The notes: generated by a model not told the origin, from the letters alone. A stretch of DNA of 64,000 bases from Microcella alkalica (GCF_014137945.1 NZ_JACGWX010000004.1:1-64000), one strand, 5' to 3'; counted from the stretch's first letter, positions 37,022-46,596 are shown. Numbers and translations: made by a program.

Positions 37022-38228
37022 CGCAACCCGCCCCGCGTCCAGCCGTTCGGAGGTGCTCGGCTTCCTGACCTCGCGCCTGCGTCAGATCGGCATCTTCGTC
37101 GCGCTCATCGTCATCGTCCTGCTGTTCCAGGTGCTGACCGAGGGCCGCCTGCTGACGGCGGGCAACGTATCCAACATCATCGTCCAGAACAGCTACATCC
37201 TGATCCTCGCGATCGGCATGGTGATGATCATCATCGCCGGCCACATCGACCTCTCGGTCGGCTCGGTCGCGGCGTTCGTTGGCGCCATGACGGGTGTCAT
37301 GGTGCAGGACTGGGGCCTGCCCTGGTGGGCGGCGATCCTCCTCGGCCTCCTCGTCGGCGCGATCGTCGGCTGCTGGCAGGGCTTCTGGGTGGCGTACGTG
37401 GGCATACCCGCATTCATCGTGACCCTTGCGGGCATGCTCCTCTTCCGCGGTCTCACGCAGATCGTGCTCGGCAACACGCAGATCACGCCGTTCCCGAACG
37501 AGTACCGCCAGCTCGGCGGCGGCTACCTCTTCCCGCAGCTGTTCCCGGCGGCCACCTCGCCCGCCGAGTGGATCACGGTCGGCCTGGGCCTCCTCACGCT
37601 CGTCATGTTCATCGGCTCGCAGCTGCGCGGCCGCATGAAGCGCGCGAAGCTCAACCTCGAGACCGAGCCGGCCTGGTGGTTCATCGTCAAGGTGGCGTTC
37701 GGCGCGGGGCTCATCCTGTTCCTGACCTACCTCCTGGGCGTCGCGCCCGGATCACGCGGAACCCCGATCGTGCTCATCGTGCTCGGCGTGCTCGTGGTCG
37801 TCTACACGGCGGTCATGAACCGCAGCGTGTTCGGCCGCCACATCTACGCCGTCGGCGGCAACCGCCACGCGGCCGACCTGTCGGGCATCCAGTCGCGCAA
37901 GATCGACTTCTACCTGTTCGTCAACATGGGCGTGCTCGCGGCGCTCGCCGGCATCATCTTCACCGGTCGACTCAACTCGGCCGGACCCGGCGCGGGCAAC
38001 CTGTTCGAGCTCGACGCGATCGCGGCGTCGTTCATCGGCGGCGCGGCCGTGCAGGGCGGCGTCGGAACGGTCGTCGGCGCGATCACGGGCGGTCTCATCA
38101 TGGGCGTGCTCAACAACGGCATGTCGCTGCTGGGCGTCTCGACCGACTACCAGCAGTTCATCAAGGGCCTCGTGCTGCTCCTCGCCGTCGCGTTCGACGT
38201 CTGGAACAAGCGCCGCGCCCGCGGCTAG
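37008..38228 (+). CDS. gguB: Sugar ABC importer permease (GguB-like)
   Basis: Permease of 406 aa with about ten spans, forming a homodimer. Characteristic stretches: [63 protein letters not shown] and [32 protein letters not shown] loop of about 50 residues between spans ([10 protein letters not shown]...[13 protein letters not shown]) is typical of GguB/XylH-type permeases. It is the last gene of the arabinose importer. Confidence 0.95.
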   Translation: MSSASATRPASSRSEVLGFLTSRLRQIGIFVALIVIVLLFQVLTEGRLLTAGNVSNIIVQNSYILILAIGMVMIIIAGHIDLSVGSVAAFVGAMTGVMVQDWGLPWWAAILLGLLVGAIVGCWQGFWVAYVGIPAFIVTLAGMLLFRGLTQIVLGNTQITPFPNEYRQLGGGYLFPQLFPAATSPAEWITVGLGLLTLVMFIGSQLRGRMKRAKLNLETEPAWWFIVKVAFGAGLILFLTYLLGVAPGSRGTPIVLIVLGVLVVVYTAVMNRSVFGRHIYAVGGNRHAADLSGIQSRKIDFYLFVNMGVLAALAGIIFTGRLNSAGPGAGNLFELDAIAASFIGGAAVQGGVGTVVGAITGGLIMGVLNNGMSLLGVSTDYQQFIKGLVLLLAVAFDVWNKRRARG

Positions 38229-38330
38229 TCCGCGCTCTCACTCGACGCCCCGGTCGCGCCCGACGCGCGGCCGGGGCGTCGTCGTGCGCGGCGGTTGGTC
38301 GGCGGATGCTCGGCGCGAGCGACCCGGATG

Positions 38331-38344
38331 TGGGAGCGGTTCCA
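38331..38344. promoter_or_regulatory. LacI-type operator upstream of GH1 gene
   Basis: TGGGAGCGGTTCCA is a pseudo-palindrome close to the sites at 15179 and 15308. It also resembles the cellobiose-repressor (CebR) operator TGGGAGCGCTCCCA known from Streptomyces. It sits 13 bp before the -10 element of the beta-glucosidase gene. Confidence 0.65.
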
Positions 38345-38356
38345 CGCTCGGGCACG

Positions 38357-38362
38357 TAGGCT
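38357..38362 (+). promoter_or_regulatory. -10 element of GH1 gene, leaderless
   Basis: TAGGCT ends 7 nt before the ATG at 38370. Confidence 0.55.
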
Positions 38363-38369
38363 CATCAGC

Positions 38370-39815
38370 ATGAATCAGGGCACCCCCGACTACCGCGACT
38401 CCGGCCTGGAGTTCCCCGCCGACTTCGTCTTCGGCTCCGCGACCGCGAGCTACCAGATCGAGGGGGCCGCGCACGAGGACGGCCGCGGGCCGTCGATCTG
38501 GGACACGTTCAGTCGCACCCCCGGCAAGGTGCTCTTCGGCCACACCGGCGAGGTCGCCGACGACCACTACCACCGGCTCGACTCCGACCTCGACCTCATG
38601 CAGCGGCTGGGCCTCGAGTCGTATCGGTTCTCGATCGCGTGGCCGCGCATCCAGGCCGAGGGCACGGGCCCCGCGAACGTGAAGGGCGTCGCGTTCTACA
38701 GCCGCCTCGTCGACGGGCTCCTCGCGCGCGGCATCACGCCCATCGCGACGCTCTACCACTGGGATCTGCCGCAGACGCTCGAGGACGCCGGCGGCTGGAC
38801 CAACCGCGACACGAGCTACCGCTTCGCCGACTACGCGCACATCATGGGTGAGGCGCTCGGCGACCGCATGGCGATGTGGACGACCCTCAACGAGCCGTGG
38901 TGCAGCGCGTACCTCGGCTACGGCTCAGGCGTCCACGCGCCCGGCATCACGAGCGGCCGCGCCGCCCTCACGGCCGTGCACCACCTCAACCTCGCCCACG
39001 GTCTCGGCCTGAGCGCCCTGCGGGACGCGGTGCGCAAGCCCGACGCGCAGTACTCGGCGACGCTGAACCTGCACATGATCCGGCCCGCCCGCGACGCGGA
39101 CGGGGAGGCGCTTCCGGCGAGCGCCGAGGCAGTGCGCCGCATCGACGCCCTCGCCAACCGCGCGTTCACGGGCCCGATGCTGCACGGTGCGTACCCCGCG
39201 GATCTGCTGGAGGACACCGCGCACGTCACCGACTGGCAGTTCGTGCGCCCGGGCGACCTCGAGCTCACCCACCAGCCGATCGACGTGCTCGGGGTCAACT
39301 ACTACTCGACCGTGACCGTCACGATGTGGGATGGCGTCTCGCCGCGCTCGAACGCCGATGGCCACGGAGACGCGGCCGGCTCGCCCTGGCCCGGCAGCGA
39401 GGACGTCGAATTCGTGCAGCAGCCCGGCCCGTACACGGCGATGGGCTGGAACATCGCGCCCGACGGTCTCGAGGAGCTCCTCGTCGATGTGCACGAGCAG
39501 TTCCCGACGCTGCCGCTCATGATCACCGAGAACGGCGCGGCCTTCGACGACGAGGTGCGGGACGGCGTCGTGCAGGACGACGCGCGAATCGACTACCTGC
39601 GCCGCCATTTCACGGCCGCCCACCGGGCGATGCAGCGCGGCGTCGACCTGCGCGGCTACCAGGTGTGGAGCCTCATGGACAACTTCGAGTGGGCCTACGG
39701 CTACACGAAGCGCTTCGGCATCGTCCACGTCGACTACGACTCGCTCGAGCGCACCATCAAGCAGAGCGGGCACTGGTACGGCGAGCTGATCCGCAGCCGC
39801 AGCATCCCGGAGTAG
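38370..39815 (+). CDS. GH1 family beta-glucosidase
   Basis: Glycoside hydrolase of 481 aa, retaining mechanism. N-terminal signature [15 protein letters not shown]; acid/base Glu in TTLNEPW (Glu175); nucleophile Glu in LMITENGA (Glu387); and [26 protein letters not shown] near the end. No signal peptide, so it acts in the cytoplasm on imported glucosides or cellobiose. The ATG at 38370 is chosen from the TAGGCT element 7 nt upstream. Its operator differs from that of the arabinose genes before it, so it belongs to another regulon. Confidence 0.95.
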   Translation: MNQGTPDYRDSGLEFPADFVFGSATASYQIEGAAHEDGRGPSIWDTFSRTPGKVLFGHTGEVADDHYHRLDSDLDLMQRLGLESYRFSIAWPRIQAEGTGPANVKGVAFYSRLVDGLLARGITPIATLYHWDLPQTLEDAGGWTNRDTSYRFADYAHIMGEALGDRMAMWTTLNEPWCSAYLGYGSGVHAPGITSGRAALTAVHHLNLAHGLGLSALRDAVRKPDAQYSATLNLHMIRPARDADGEALPASAEAVRRIDALANRAFTGPMLHGAYPADLLEDTAHVTDWQFVRPGDLELTHQPIDVLGVNYYSTVTVTMWDGVSPRSNADGHGDAAGSPWPGSEDVEFVQQPGPYTAMGWNIAPDGLEELLVDVHEQFPTLPLMITENGAAFDDEVRDGVVQDDARIDYLRRHFTAAHRAMQRGVDLRGYQVWSLMDNFEWAYGYTKRFGIVHVDYDSLERTIKQSGHWYGELIRSRSIPE

Positions 39816-39851
39816 GCGGGGCGGTCATCCGCCGCCGACGCGCGTTCTCGA

Positions 39852-39932
39852 CCAAATGAAGGGAGCGCGGCGCTCGTGCACGGCGTGTCAGTGCGACACG
39901 CCGTGACGACGTCGGCCGCTCCCTTCATTTGG
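39852..39932 (+). terminator. Nested palindromic hairpin, probable terminator of GH1 gene
   Basis: Perfect 16-bp outer arms, CCAAATGAAGGGAGCG (39852-39867) and CGCTCCCTTCATTTGG (39917-39932), enclose a second perfect 11-bp stem, CACGGCGTGTC/GACACGCCGTG (39879-39905) with a 5-nt loop. The outer stem is AT-rich at its base, with TTCATTT on the transcript strand. The rest of the 280-bp gap up to 40095 holds no gene. Confidence 0.65.
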
Positions 39933-40095
39933 GCGAGCCGGCCTCGGGTTGGGCGGGCGCGCGACAGCCGAGTGCGGGGATCGCGCGCCGGTGGTCGGCG
40001 AGTCGGGACGTCGCGCCGAGCGCGCCGTGGTCGCTTCCTGCACTCTGAGCCGCGTCGCTGAGCGCCGCCGCAGGCGCGCGTGGTTCGATACGCGC

Positions 40096-40686
40096 ATGGC
40101 TCTGAACATCACGGGGGATGCCCCCGCCGACGCACTGCTCACCGACGACCCGTTCGCGCTCCTGGTCGGGATGCTCCTCGACCAGCAGGTGCCCATGGAG
40201 ACCGCGTTCGCGGGGCCCGCGAAGATTCGCGAGCGGATGGGCTCGTTCGACGCCGAGACGATCGCCTCCGTCGCCCCCGAGGCCCTCGCGGCGGTGTTCA
40301 AGGAGTCGCCCGCGGTGCACCGGTTCCCCGGCTCGATGGCCGCGCGCGTGCAGGCGCTCGCCGCCGAGGTGCGCGACGAGTGGGGCGGGCGCGCCGACGC
40401 GATCTGGACGCGGCCCGGGCTCGACGGGCTCGCGCCCGACGGAGCGGAGATCCTCCGCCGACTGCAGGAGCTGCCCGGCTTCGGCGAGCAGAAGGCGACG
40501 ATCTTCCTCGCCCTGCTGGGCAAGCAGTGCGGGCTCGAGGCCGACGGTTGGCGGGAGGCCGCCGGCGACTACGGCGTGCAGGGCTCGTACCGCTCGGTCG
40601 CCGACATCGTCGACGCCGACTCGCTCGCGAAGGTGCGCGAGGCGAAGAAGGCCGCGAAGGCGAAGTCGAACGCCGCGAAGGGCTGA
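40096..40686 (+). CDS. HhH-GPD-type base-excision DNA repair protein
   Basis: DNA glycosylase-like protein of 196 aa. LLVGMLLDQQVPMETAFAGPAKIRERMG is the N-terminal HhH-GPD signature. The helix-hairpin-helix is LQELPGFGEQKATIFLALLGKQ. A Lys/Ala-rich C-terminal tail follows. The family is found widely in actinobacteria and is annotated as base-excision repair; the lesion recognised is unknown. The ATG at 40096 is chosen by start of homology; no clear ribosome-binding site is seen. Confidence 0.88.
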   Translation: MALNITGDAPADALLTDDPFALLVGMLLDQQVPMETAFAGPAKIRERMGSFDAETIASVAPEALAAVFKESPAVHRFPGSMAARVQALAAEVRDEWGGRADAIWTRPGLDGLAPDGAEILRRLQELPGFGEQKATIFLALLGKQCGLEADGWREAAGDYGVQGSYRSVADIVDADSLAKVREAKKAAKAKSNAAKG

Positions 40687-40702
40687 TCCGCCGCGGCGGC
40701 GC

Positions 40703-40790
40703 GTGCACGTTCTCCGGAATTCTGGAGAGCCGGCCGCACCCCGCCCGCGGCCCCGCGACGGGCCGAACCGAAACTCCGGAGAACTGACAC
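40703..40790. repeat. Dispersed intergenic inverted repeat, copy B
   Basis: Arms GTTCTCCGGA (40709-40718) and TCCGGAGAAC (40775-40784) form a perfect 10-bp inverted repeat. The outer sequences GTGCAC and CTGACACA match those of the element at 13745-13832. It lies just after the glycosylase stop and may serve as its terminator. Confidence 0.6.
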
Positions 40791-40870
40791 AGCCCGGCGC
40801 GGGGCGCGCGACACGCGCATCCGATCGAATCGATTCGACACGGGCCGACTCGGCCTCTATCGTGGGGACA

Positions 40871-42100
40871 ATGACCACTGTCGTGCACCCCGGCGACTCG
40901 CTCACTCGGCGCCAGCGCATCGTCTACGTCGTCGTGCTCGGCGCCCTCACCGCTCTCGGCCCGTTCACGGTCGACCTCTACCTCCCGGCGTTTCCGCAGG
41001 TCGAGGCCGACCTCGGCATCAGCGTCGCGCTCGTGCAGCTCACCCTCACCGCGACGATGGTCGGCTTCGGCTTCGGCCAGCTCATCGTCGGCCCGTGGAG
41101 CGACCGCGTCGGCCGCCGCCTCCCGCTCATCACCGCCTCGACCGTGCACGTCGCCGCGAGCCTCATGGTCGCGGTCGCCCCCGACGTCACGTGGCTGCTC
41201 GCGGCGCGCGTCCTGCAGGGCGCCGGCGCGGCGGCGGGGGGCGTCGTCGCGATGGCGATGGTGCGCGATCTCTTCGGCGGGTACCCCCTGGTGCGGATGC
41301 TCTCCCGCCTGGCCCTCATCACCGGGCTCGCTCCGATCCTGGCCCCGCTGATCGGCTCGCAGCTGCTGCTGCTGACCGAGTGGCGCGGTCTGTTCGTCGT
41401 GCTGGCCGGATACGGGCTCCTGGTCGTCGTGGCCTCGTGGCTCTTCATCGTCGAGACGCTCCCGCCGGCGCGGCGCTCCGACCGCGGTCACTCGACGATC
41501 GCGGAGCGCTACCGCGCGCTGTTCCGCGATCGCATCTTCATCGGCGTCGCGGTCATCGGCGGGTTTACCTTCACGGGCCTGTTCGCCTACCTGTCGGCGT
41601 CGTCGTTCCTCTTCCAGGATGTCTACGGCCTCGACCCGCAGGCGTACGGCCTGGTCTTCGCGGCGAACTCCGTCGGGGTGTTCATCGGCGTGCAGTCGAG
41701 CGCGCGTCTCGCGAAGCGGATCCCGCCGCAGTGGATCCTCGCGGTCTCGACGGCCGTGCTTCTCATCAGCGCGATCGCGATCGTCGTGCTGGATCAGGCG
41801 GGTGCGGGGATGTGGGGCACCATCGTGCCGCTGTTCTTCTTCATCATGGCGTGCGGCTTCGGCTTCCCGATGGTGCAGGTGCTCGCGCTCGTGAACCACG
41901 GCAAGGAGGCGGGGACCGCGGCGTCGCTCCTCGGCGCCCTGAACTTCGGCCTGGCGGGCCTGCTGTCGCCCATCGTCGGCGTGTTCGGCATCGGCAGCGC
42001 CACTCCGATGGGCGCGGCCATGGCGATCGCCGCCGCGGTCGCGGTGCTCGCGCTGTGGGTCGTCGTGCGACCGCGGACGGTGCCGGCGCTCACGGACTGA
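40871..42100 (+). CDS. MFS multidrug exporter, Bcr/CflA family
   Basis: Twelve-span drug:proton antiporter of 409 aa. The first span begins IVYVVVLGALTALGPFTVDLYLPAFP, a Bcr/CflA hallmark. Motif A follows span 2 (GPWSDRVGRRLPL), and the family segment RVLQGAGAAAGGVVAMAMVRDLF lies in spans 4-5. Substrates cannot be predicted; Bcr-type pumps often handle bicyclomycin or sulfonamides. The ATG at 40871 lies about 9 nt after a TCTATC sequence that could serve as -10. Nearest neighbours are unrelated. Confidence 0.92.
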   Translation: MTTVVHPGDSLTRRQRIVYVVVLGALTALGPFTVDLYLPAFPQVEADLGISVALVQLTLTATMVGFGFGQLIVGPWSDRVGRRLPLITASTVHVAASLMVAVAPDVTWLLAARVLQGAGAAAGGVVAMAMVRDLFGGYPLVRMLSRLALITGLAPILAPLIGSQLLLLTEWRGLFVVLAGYGLLVVVASWLFIVETLPPARRSDRGHSTIAERYRALFRDRIFIGVAVIGGFTFTGLFAYLSASSFLFQDVYGLDPQAYGLVFAANSVGVFIGVQSSARLAKRIPPQWILAVSTAVLLISAIAIVVLDQAGAGMWGTIVPLFFFIMACGFGFPMVQVLALVNHGKEAGTAASLLGALNFGLAGLLSPIVGVFGIGSATPMGAAMAIAAAVAVLALWVVVRPRTVPALTD

Positions 42101-42166
42101 CGGTCGCGCGCGAACTCACCGGGAGCCTGCGAGCATCCGTCGAAAGGCCCTCGATAGGGTGCCATG

Positions 42167-42961
42167 ATGGAGCCGACCTCGACCCGACGCGTCGCGAGCC
42201 ACTGGCGCTGGATCAGCGGAGTGGTGGCGCTCGGGCTCGCCGCCGGCCTGGGCCTGCTGGTGATGCTGCGCGAGAGCCCCTTCGACCTCGACGCCGACTG
42301 GATGACCGACGTGCTCGCCGAGCGGGGGCCCGTCCTCGAAGTGCTCGCGATGCTCATGGACCGCATCGGCGGCGGCCCGATCGGCGTCGTCGTCGTGCCG
42401 CTCGGGCTCGTCGCGCTGCTGCTCATCGCCCGTCGCCCGTGGGGCGCCCTCTTCTCGATCATCGCGGCGGCCCTCAGCGCGGCCATCGTGCAGCTGCTCA
42501 AGGGCACGTTCGCGCGCGCCCGCCCGGAGGAAATCCTCGTCACGGCCGACTTCGGCTCGTTCCCGTCGGGGCACGTCGCGAACGCGGCGACGCTCGCGAC
42601 GACGATCGTCCTGATCTTCGGTCTGTCGCGGTCGCGGGCGTGGGTGTGGATGCTCGGCGCGGGCTGGATCGTCGCGATGGCGCTGAGCCGGACATACCTC
42701 GGCGCGCACTGGGTCACCGACACGATCGGCGGCGCGCTCATCGGCATCGCGGTCGCGGTGATCGTGTGGGCTCCGTTCGTGACCCGCCTGGAGCGGGAGC
42801 CGCGGCCGTCGAAGAACGCGCCGACGCCAACGGGCGCAGCGGCCACGCCGCTCACGCCGGCCGAGGGCGCGCCGACCCTCGGCGCGGCCGCGGGCTCGCG
42901 CCTGCGCGCCCCCGCGGAGAGCCTCAGCCCGCACTGGCGCGATCGTTGTCCATCTGGATAA
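42167..42961 (+). CDS. PAP2-family membrane phosphatase
   Basis: Lipid-phosphate phosphatase of about 264 aa with six spans. The three PAP2 motifs are present: KGTFARARP (K-x6-RP), PSGHV, and SRTYLGAHWVTD (SR-x5-H-x3-D). A disordered Pro/Ala-rich tail of about 50 residues follows the last span. Of two adjacent ATGs (42164, 42167), the second is 6 nt from the TAGGGT -10 element at 42155-42160 and fits the leaderless spacing seen elsewhere. The natural substrate (undecaprenyl pyrophosphate or phosphatidate) is unknown. Confidence 0.9.
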   Translation: MEPTSTRRVASHWRWISGVVALGLAAGLGLLVMLRESPFDLDADWMTDVLAERGPVLEVLAMLMDRIGGGPIGVVVVPLGLVALLLIARRPWGALFSIIAAALSAAIVQLLKGTFARARPEEILVTADFGSFPSGHVANAATLATTIVLIFGLSRSRAWVWMLGAGWIVAMALSRTYLGAHWVTDTIGGALIGIAVAVIVWAPFVTRLEREPRPSKNAPTPTGAAATPLTPAEGAPTLGAAAGSRLRAPAESLSPHWRDRCPSG

Positions 42962-42970
42962 CATGAGCCC

Positions 42971-44254
42971 ATGAGAATCCTCCTCGTGGGTGCGGGCGGC
43001 GTCGGAGACGCCTTCGCCAAGATCGCCGCTCGCCGCTCCTTCTTCGACACGATCATCGTCAGCGACTACGACGTCAGTCGCGCCGAGCGCACGATCGCGT
43101 GGATCGCTGACCGGCACGGCGACCAGGGCGAGCGCTTCGTGGCGGCGCAGATCGACGCGAGCGACGCATCCGCCGTCGAGAGGGTCGCGCGCGAGCACGG
43201 CGCGACGCACGTCATGAACGCCGTCGAGCCGAAATTCGTGCCGACGATCTTCGCCGGAGCCCTCGCGGCCGGCGCCGACTACCTCGACATGGCGATGAGC
43301 CTGTCGCGCCCGCACCCGACGAACCCGTACGGCGAGACCGGCGTGAAGCTCGGCGACGAGCAGTTCGCGGCCGCCGCAGACTGGGAGGCCGCGGGCCGCC
43401 TCGCGCTCGTCGGCATGGGCGTCGAGCCCGGCCTGAGCGACGTCTTCGCGCGCTACGCCGCCGACCACCTCTTCGCGGAGATCGACGAGCTCGGCACGCG
43501 CGACGGCGCCAACCTCGTCGTGCGCGACGAGAACGGCGACGAGATCTTCGCGCCGAGCTTCTCGATCTGGACGACGATCGAGGAGTGCCTGAACCCTCCC
43601 GTCATCTGGGAGAAGGACCGCGGATGGTTCACGACTCCGCCGTTCAGCGAGCCGGAGGTCTTCGACTTCCCCGAGGGAATCGGCCCGGTCGAGTGCGTGA
43701 ACGTCGAGCACGAGGAGGTGCTCCTCATGCCGCGCTGGGTCGACGCGAAGCGCGTGACGTTCAAGTACGGGCTCGGCGACGAGTTCATCGGGATCCTCAA
43801 GACGCTGCACCAGCTCGGACTCGACAGGACCGAGCCGCTGCGCGTGCGCTCGGCGAACGGGCCGGTCGAGGTCAGCCCGCGCGATGTCGTCGCCGCGGGC
43901 CTTCCCGACCCGGCCTCCATCGGGCCGCGGATGACCGGCAAGACCTGCGCCGGGCTCTGGGTCACGGGAACCGGAGTCGACGGCTCGCCCCGCGAGGTGT
44001 ACCTGTACCACGTCTCCGACAACGAGTGGACGATGGCCGAGTACGAGAGCCAGTGCGTCGTGTGGCAGACCGCGCTCAACCCCGTCATCGCCCTCGAACT
44101 GCTCGCGACGGGCGCCTGGAGCGGCACGGGCGTGCTCGGGCCGGAGGCGTTCGACGCCGAGGCGTTCCTCGAGCTCATGGCGCGGCCCGAGGCCGCGGGC
44201 GGGTACGGGCAGTCGTGGGGGCTCGAGGACCGGGAGCCGACCGCGCGGGCCTGA
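42971..44254 (+). CDS. Saccharopine dehydrogenase-like NAD(P)-dependent reductase
   Basis: Cytosolic oxidoreductase of 427 aa. The Rossmann start is ILLVGAGGVGDAFAKIAARR, and the Lys9-like family segment GATHVMNAVEPKFVPTIFAGALAAGADYLDMA follows. GMGVEPGLSDVFARYAADH matches the C-terminal saccharopine dehydrogenase domain. The family also includes carboxynorspermidine-type enzymes, so lysine metabolism is not certain. A TAACAT -10 element (42959-42964) is 6 nt before the ATG. Confidence 0.85.
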   Translation: MRILLVGAGGVGDAFAKIAARRSFFDTIIVSDYDVSRAERTIAWIADRHGDQGERFVAAQIDASDASAVERVAREHGATHVMNAVEPKFVPTIFAGALAAGADYLDMAMSLSRPHPTNPYGETGVKLGDEQFAAAADWEAAGRLALVGMGVEPGLSDVFARYAADHLFAEIDELGTRDGANLVVRDENGDEIFAPSFSIWTTIEECLNPPVIWEKDRGWFTTPPFSEPEVFDFPEGIGPVECVNVEHEEVLLMPRWVDAKRVTFKYGLGDEFIGILKTLHQLGLDRTEPLRVRSANGPVEVSPRDVVAAGLPDPASIGPRMTGKTCAGLWVTGTGVDGSPREVYLYHVSDNEWTMAEYESQCVVWQTALNPVIALELLATGAWSGTGVLGPEAFDAEAFLELMARPEAAGGYGQSWGLEDREPTARA

Positions 44255-44325
44255 TCGCTCGCCGCTGATCGTGCGCTGTCTGCGGGCCTCCCGCAGGCGC
44301 ACCCCGCTCGCCTAGGCTGGCGCGC

Positions 44326-46227
44326 ATGAGCGACAGCGACGACGCGACGGCCAGGGCCGCGGAGACCGACACCGACGACGCGACGGCCAGGGCCGCGGAG
44401 ACCGACACCGACACCGACACGGCGGCGGAGGCGGCTGCGGCCGTCGAGGCCGCGCGGAAGGCTCTCGAGGAGGCCCAGGCGGCGCTCGCGCAGGCGACAG
44501 CGCAGGCGACAGCGCAGGCGGAGGTCGAGACGCGCGCCGCGGAGGGTGAGGCGCCCGTGGGCGGTCCGCTCGACGAGGCGCAGGTGGCGGCGATCCGCGA
44601 CGGATACGCGATGGAGGGTGCCGCGATCGAGATGGGCGCGCTCGTGAACGGCGACGCGCGCGCGGACGTGCCGGTGCGCATCCCGCTCGCGATGACGAAT
44701 CGGCACGGGCTCGTCGCGGGCGCGACGGGCACCGGCAAGACGAAGACCCTGCAGGTGCTCGCCGAGCAGCTGAGCGCGGCGGGGGTCCCGGTGTTCGCGG
44801 CCGACATCAAGGGCGACCTGAGCGGCATCGCGGTCGCGGGCGAGGCGAGCGAGAAGCTCCTGGCGCGCACGGCAGGGATCGGGCAGGACTGGCGGGCGAC
44901 GGCGCACCCGACCGAGTTCTACTGCCTGGGCGGGATCGGGCACGGGGTTCCGGTTCGGGCGACGGTGTCGAGCTTCGGGCCGCTCATGCTGAGCAAGGTG
45001 CTCGGCCTCAACAAGACGCAGGAGTCGAGCCTCGGGCTGATCTTCCACTACGCCGACAGCAACGGCCTCGCGCTCGTCGACCTTGATGACCTGCGCACGG
45101 TGATCCAGTTCCTGACGAGCGACCAGGGGAAGGCGGAGCTCGCCGAGCTGGGCGGGCTGAGCTCGGCGACGGCGGGGGTGATCCTGCGCGAGCTCATCGC
45201 GTTCGCGGCCGACGGGGCCGATGCGTTCTTCGGCGAGCCCGAGTTCGACACGGCGCACTTCCTGCGCACGACGGCCGACGGGCGCGGGGTGGTGAGCCTG
45301 CTCGAGGTTCCCGGAGTGGCCGACAAGCCTGCGCTGTTCTCGACGTTCCTGATGTGGATGCTCGCCGACCTGTTCAACGATCTGCCCGAGGTGGGCGATC
45401 TCGACAAGCCGAAGCTCGTGTTCTTCTTCGATGAGGCGCACCTGCTGTTCCGGGATGCGTCGAAGGACTTCCTGGCGGCGATCACGCAGACGGTGCGGCT
45501 GATCCGGTCGAAGGGGGTGGGCATCTTCTTCGTGACGCAGACGCCGAAGGATGTCCCGGCTGACGTTCTCGCGCAGCTGGGCTCGCGCGTGCAGCACCAG
45601 CTGCGGGCGCACACCCCGGATGACGCGAAGGCGCTGCGGGCGACGGTGTCGACGTATCCGACGAGCGGGTACGACCTCGGCGAGGTGCTGACGACACTCG
45701 GCATCGGCGAGGCGGTCGTGACGGTCATGAACGAGAAGGGCGCGCCGTCGCCGGTGGCGTGGACTCGGCTGCGGGCGCCGCAGGGCTCGATGGATCCGGC
45801 TCCGGTCGAGACGATCGAGGCGACGATCGCGGCGTCGCCGCTCATGGCGCAGTACGGCGAGGTGGTCGACCGCGAGACGGCGCACGAGCTGCTCACGGCG
45901 CGCATGTCGGCGGCCGAGGCGGCGGAGGCCGCGCGCACGGCCGAGGAGGAGCGCGCCGAGGCCGCCGCGAGGGCGGCTCGCGACGCGGAGAAGCAGCAGG
46001 ACGCGGCGCAGAAGGAGTACGAGCGGCGGATGCGCGAGCTTCAGAAGAGGGACCGCACGACGACGCGCACGCCGACTCGCACCGGTCGCTCGGGGGGCGC
46101 CGGCGGCACGGCCGGCGGGGGCGGCGGTCTCGGCGACGTCGTCGGAGACGCGCTCGGGTCGCGCACCGGCCAGACGATCGTGCGAGAGGTCCTCCGCGGA
46201 ATCTTCGGGACGCTCAAGAGGCGCTGA
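44326..46227 (+). CDS. HerA/DUF853-type P-loop ATPase
   Basis: ATPase of 633 aa (YjgR/DUF853 family, related to HerA helicases and DNA pumps). The N-terminal 85 residues are low-complexity and include a perfect 36-bp tandem duplication in the DNA (DDATARAAETDT twice, 44338-44409). Walker A is GATGTGKTKTLQ; Walker B is KLVFFFDEAHLLF; RLIRSKGVGIFFVTQTPKDVP follows. A charged coiled coil (about 525-570) and a Gly-rich tail end the protein. The physiological role of this family is not established. A TAGGCT -10 element (44313-44318) is 7 nt from the ATG. Confidence 0.9.
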   Translation: MSDSDDATARAAETDTDDATARAAETDTDTDTAAEAAAAVEAARKALEEAQAALAQATAQATAQAEVETRAAEGEAPVGGPLDEAQVAAIRDGYAMEGAAIEMGALVNGDARADVPVRIPLAMTNRHGLVAGATGTGKTKTLQVLAEQLSAAGVPVFAADIKGDLSGIAVAGEASEKLLARTAGIGQDWRATAHPTEFYCLGGIGHGVPVRATVSSFGPLMLSKVLGLNKTQESSLGLIFHYADSNGLALVDLDDLRTVIQFLTSDQGKAELAELGGLSSATAGVILRELIAFAADGADAFFGEPEFDTAHFLRTTADGRGVVSLLEVPGVADKPALFSTFLMWMLADLFNDLPEVGDLDKPKLVFFFDEAHLLFRDASKDFLAAITQTVRLIRSKGVGIFFVTQTPKDVPADVLAQLGSRVQHQLRAHTPDDAKALRATVSTYPTSGYDLGEVLTTLGIGEAVVTVMNEKGAPSPVAWTRLRAPQGSMDPAPVETIEATIAASPLMAQYGEVVDRETAHELLTARMSAAEAAEAARTAEEERAEAAARAARDAEKQQDAAQKEYERRMRELQKRDRTTTRTPTRTGRSGGAGGTAGGGGGLGDVVGDALGSRTGQTIVREVLRGIFGTLKRR

Positions 46228-46383
46228 GCGGTCGGCCCCCGCGTCTTATCCCGCCCGCCCGCCTGGCCCGCTCCCGCGTTCCCGCCCGCCCCGCTCCCGC
46301 GTGCCCGCCCCGCTCCCGCATGCCCGCCCGCCCACGCCACCTGCCGCCTGCGCTCGACGATCCGCGTTCTGCCCGACTCAGGT

Positions 46384-46424
46384 TGTGGAGGAGTGACGAG
46401 ATCCGATTAGGTCAGTCCTCCACA
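46384..46424. terminator. Hairpin 1, convergent terminator candidate
   Basis: TGTGGAGGA (46384-46392) pairs with TCCTCCACA (46416-46424). The adjacent GTGAC and TCCGATTA sequences are shared in part with hairpin 2. Confidence 0.5.
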
Positions 46425-46493
46425 TCGCGAGCGCGAATCGGGGGAGCGCGTCGTCGCGCCCGCAGCCCAGCCCCGTCCCCGTCTCACTCACTA

Positions 46494-46542
46494 CCGTTGT
46501 TGAGGAGTGACTTAAATGGATTCCGACACTCCTCAACAACGG
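46494..46542. terminator. Hairpin 2, convergent terminator candidate
   Basis: Perfect 16-bp arms, CCGTTGTTGAGGAGTG and CACTCCTCAACAACGG, around a 17-nt loop. Located 55 bp past the stop of the convergent gene at 46597, so it can serve transcription from both sides. Confidence 0.6.
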
Positions 46543-46596
46543 AAGGAGGTCGGCCGCGGGCCCGACGCGGTCGCGGAGCGGAGTGCGCGCGGGTGC

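Larger units (their letters stand above)
46228..46596. other. Convergent intergenic region with C-rich repeats and two hairpins
   Basis: Between two convergent genes. First about 100 bp of CCCGCTCCCGCGT-type low-complexity repeats, then two related hairpins (46384-46424 and 46494-46542). No gene is seen. Confidence 0.7.
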
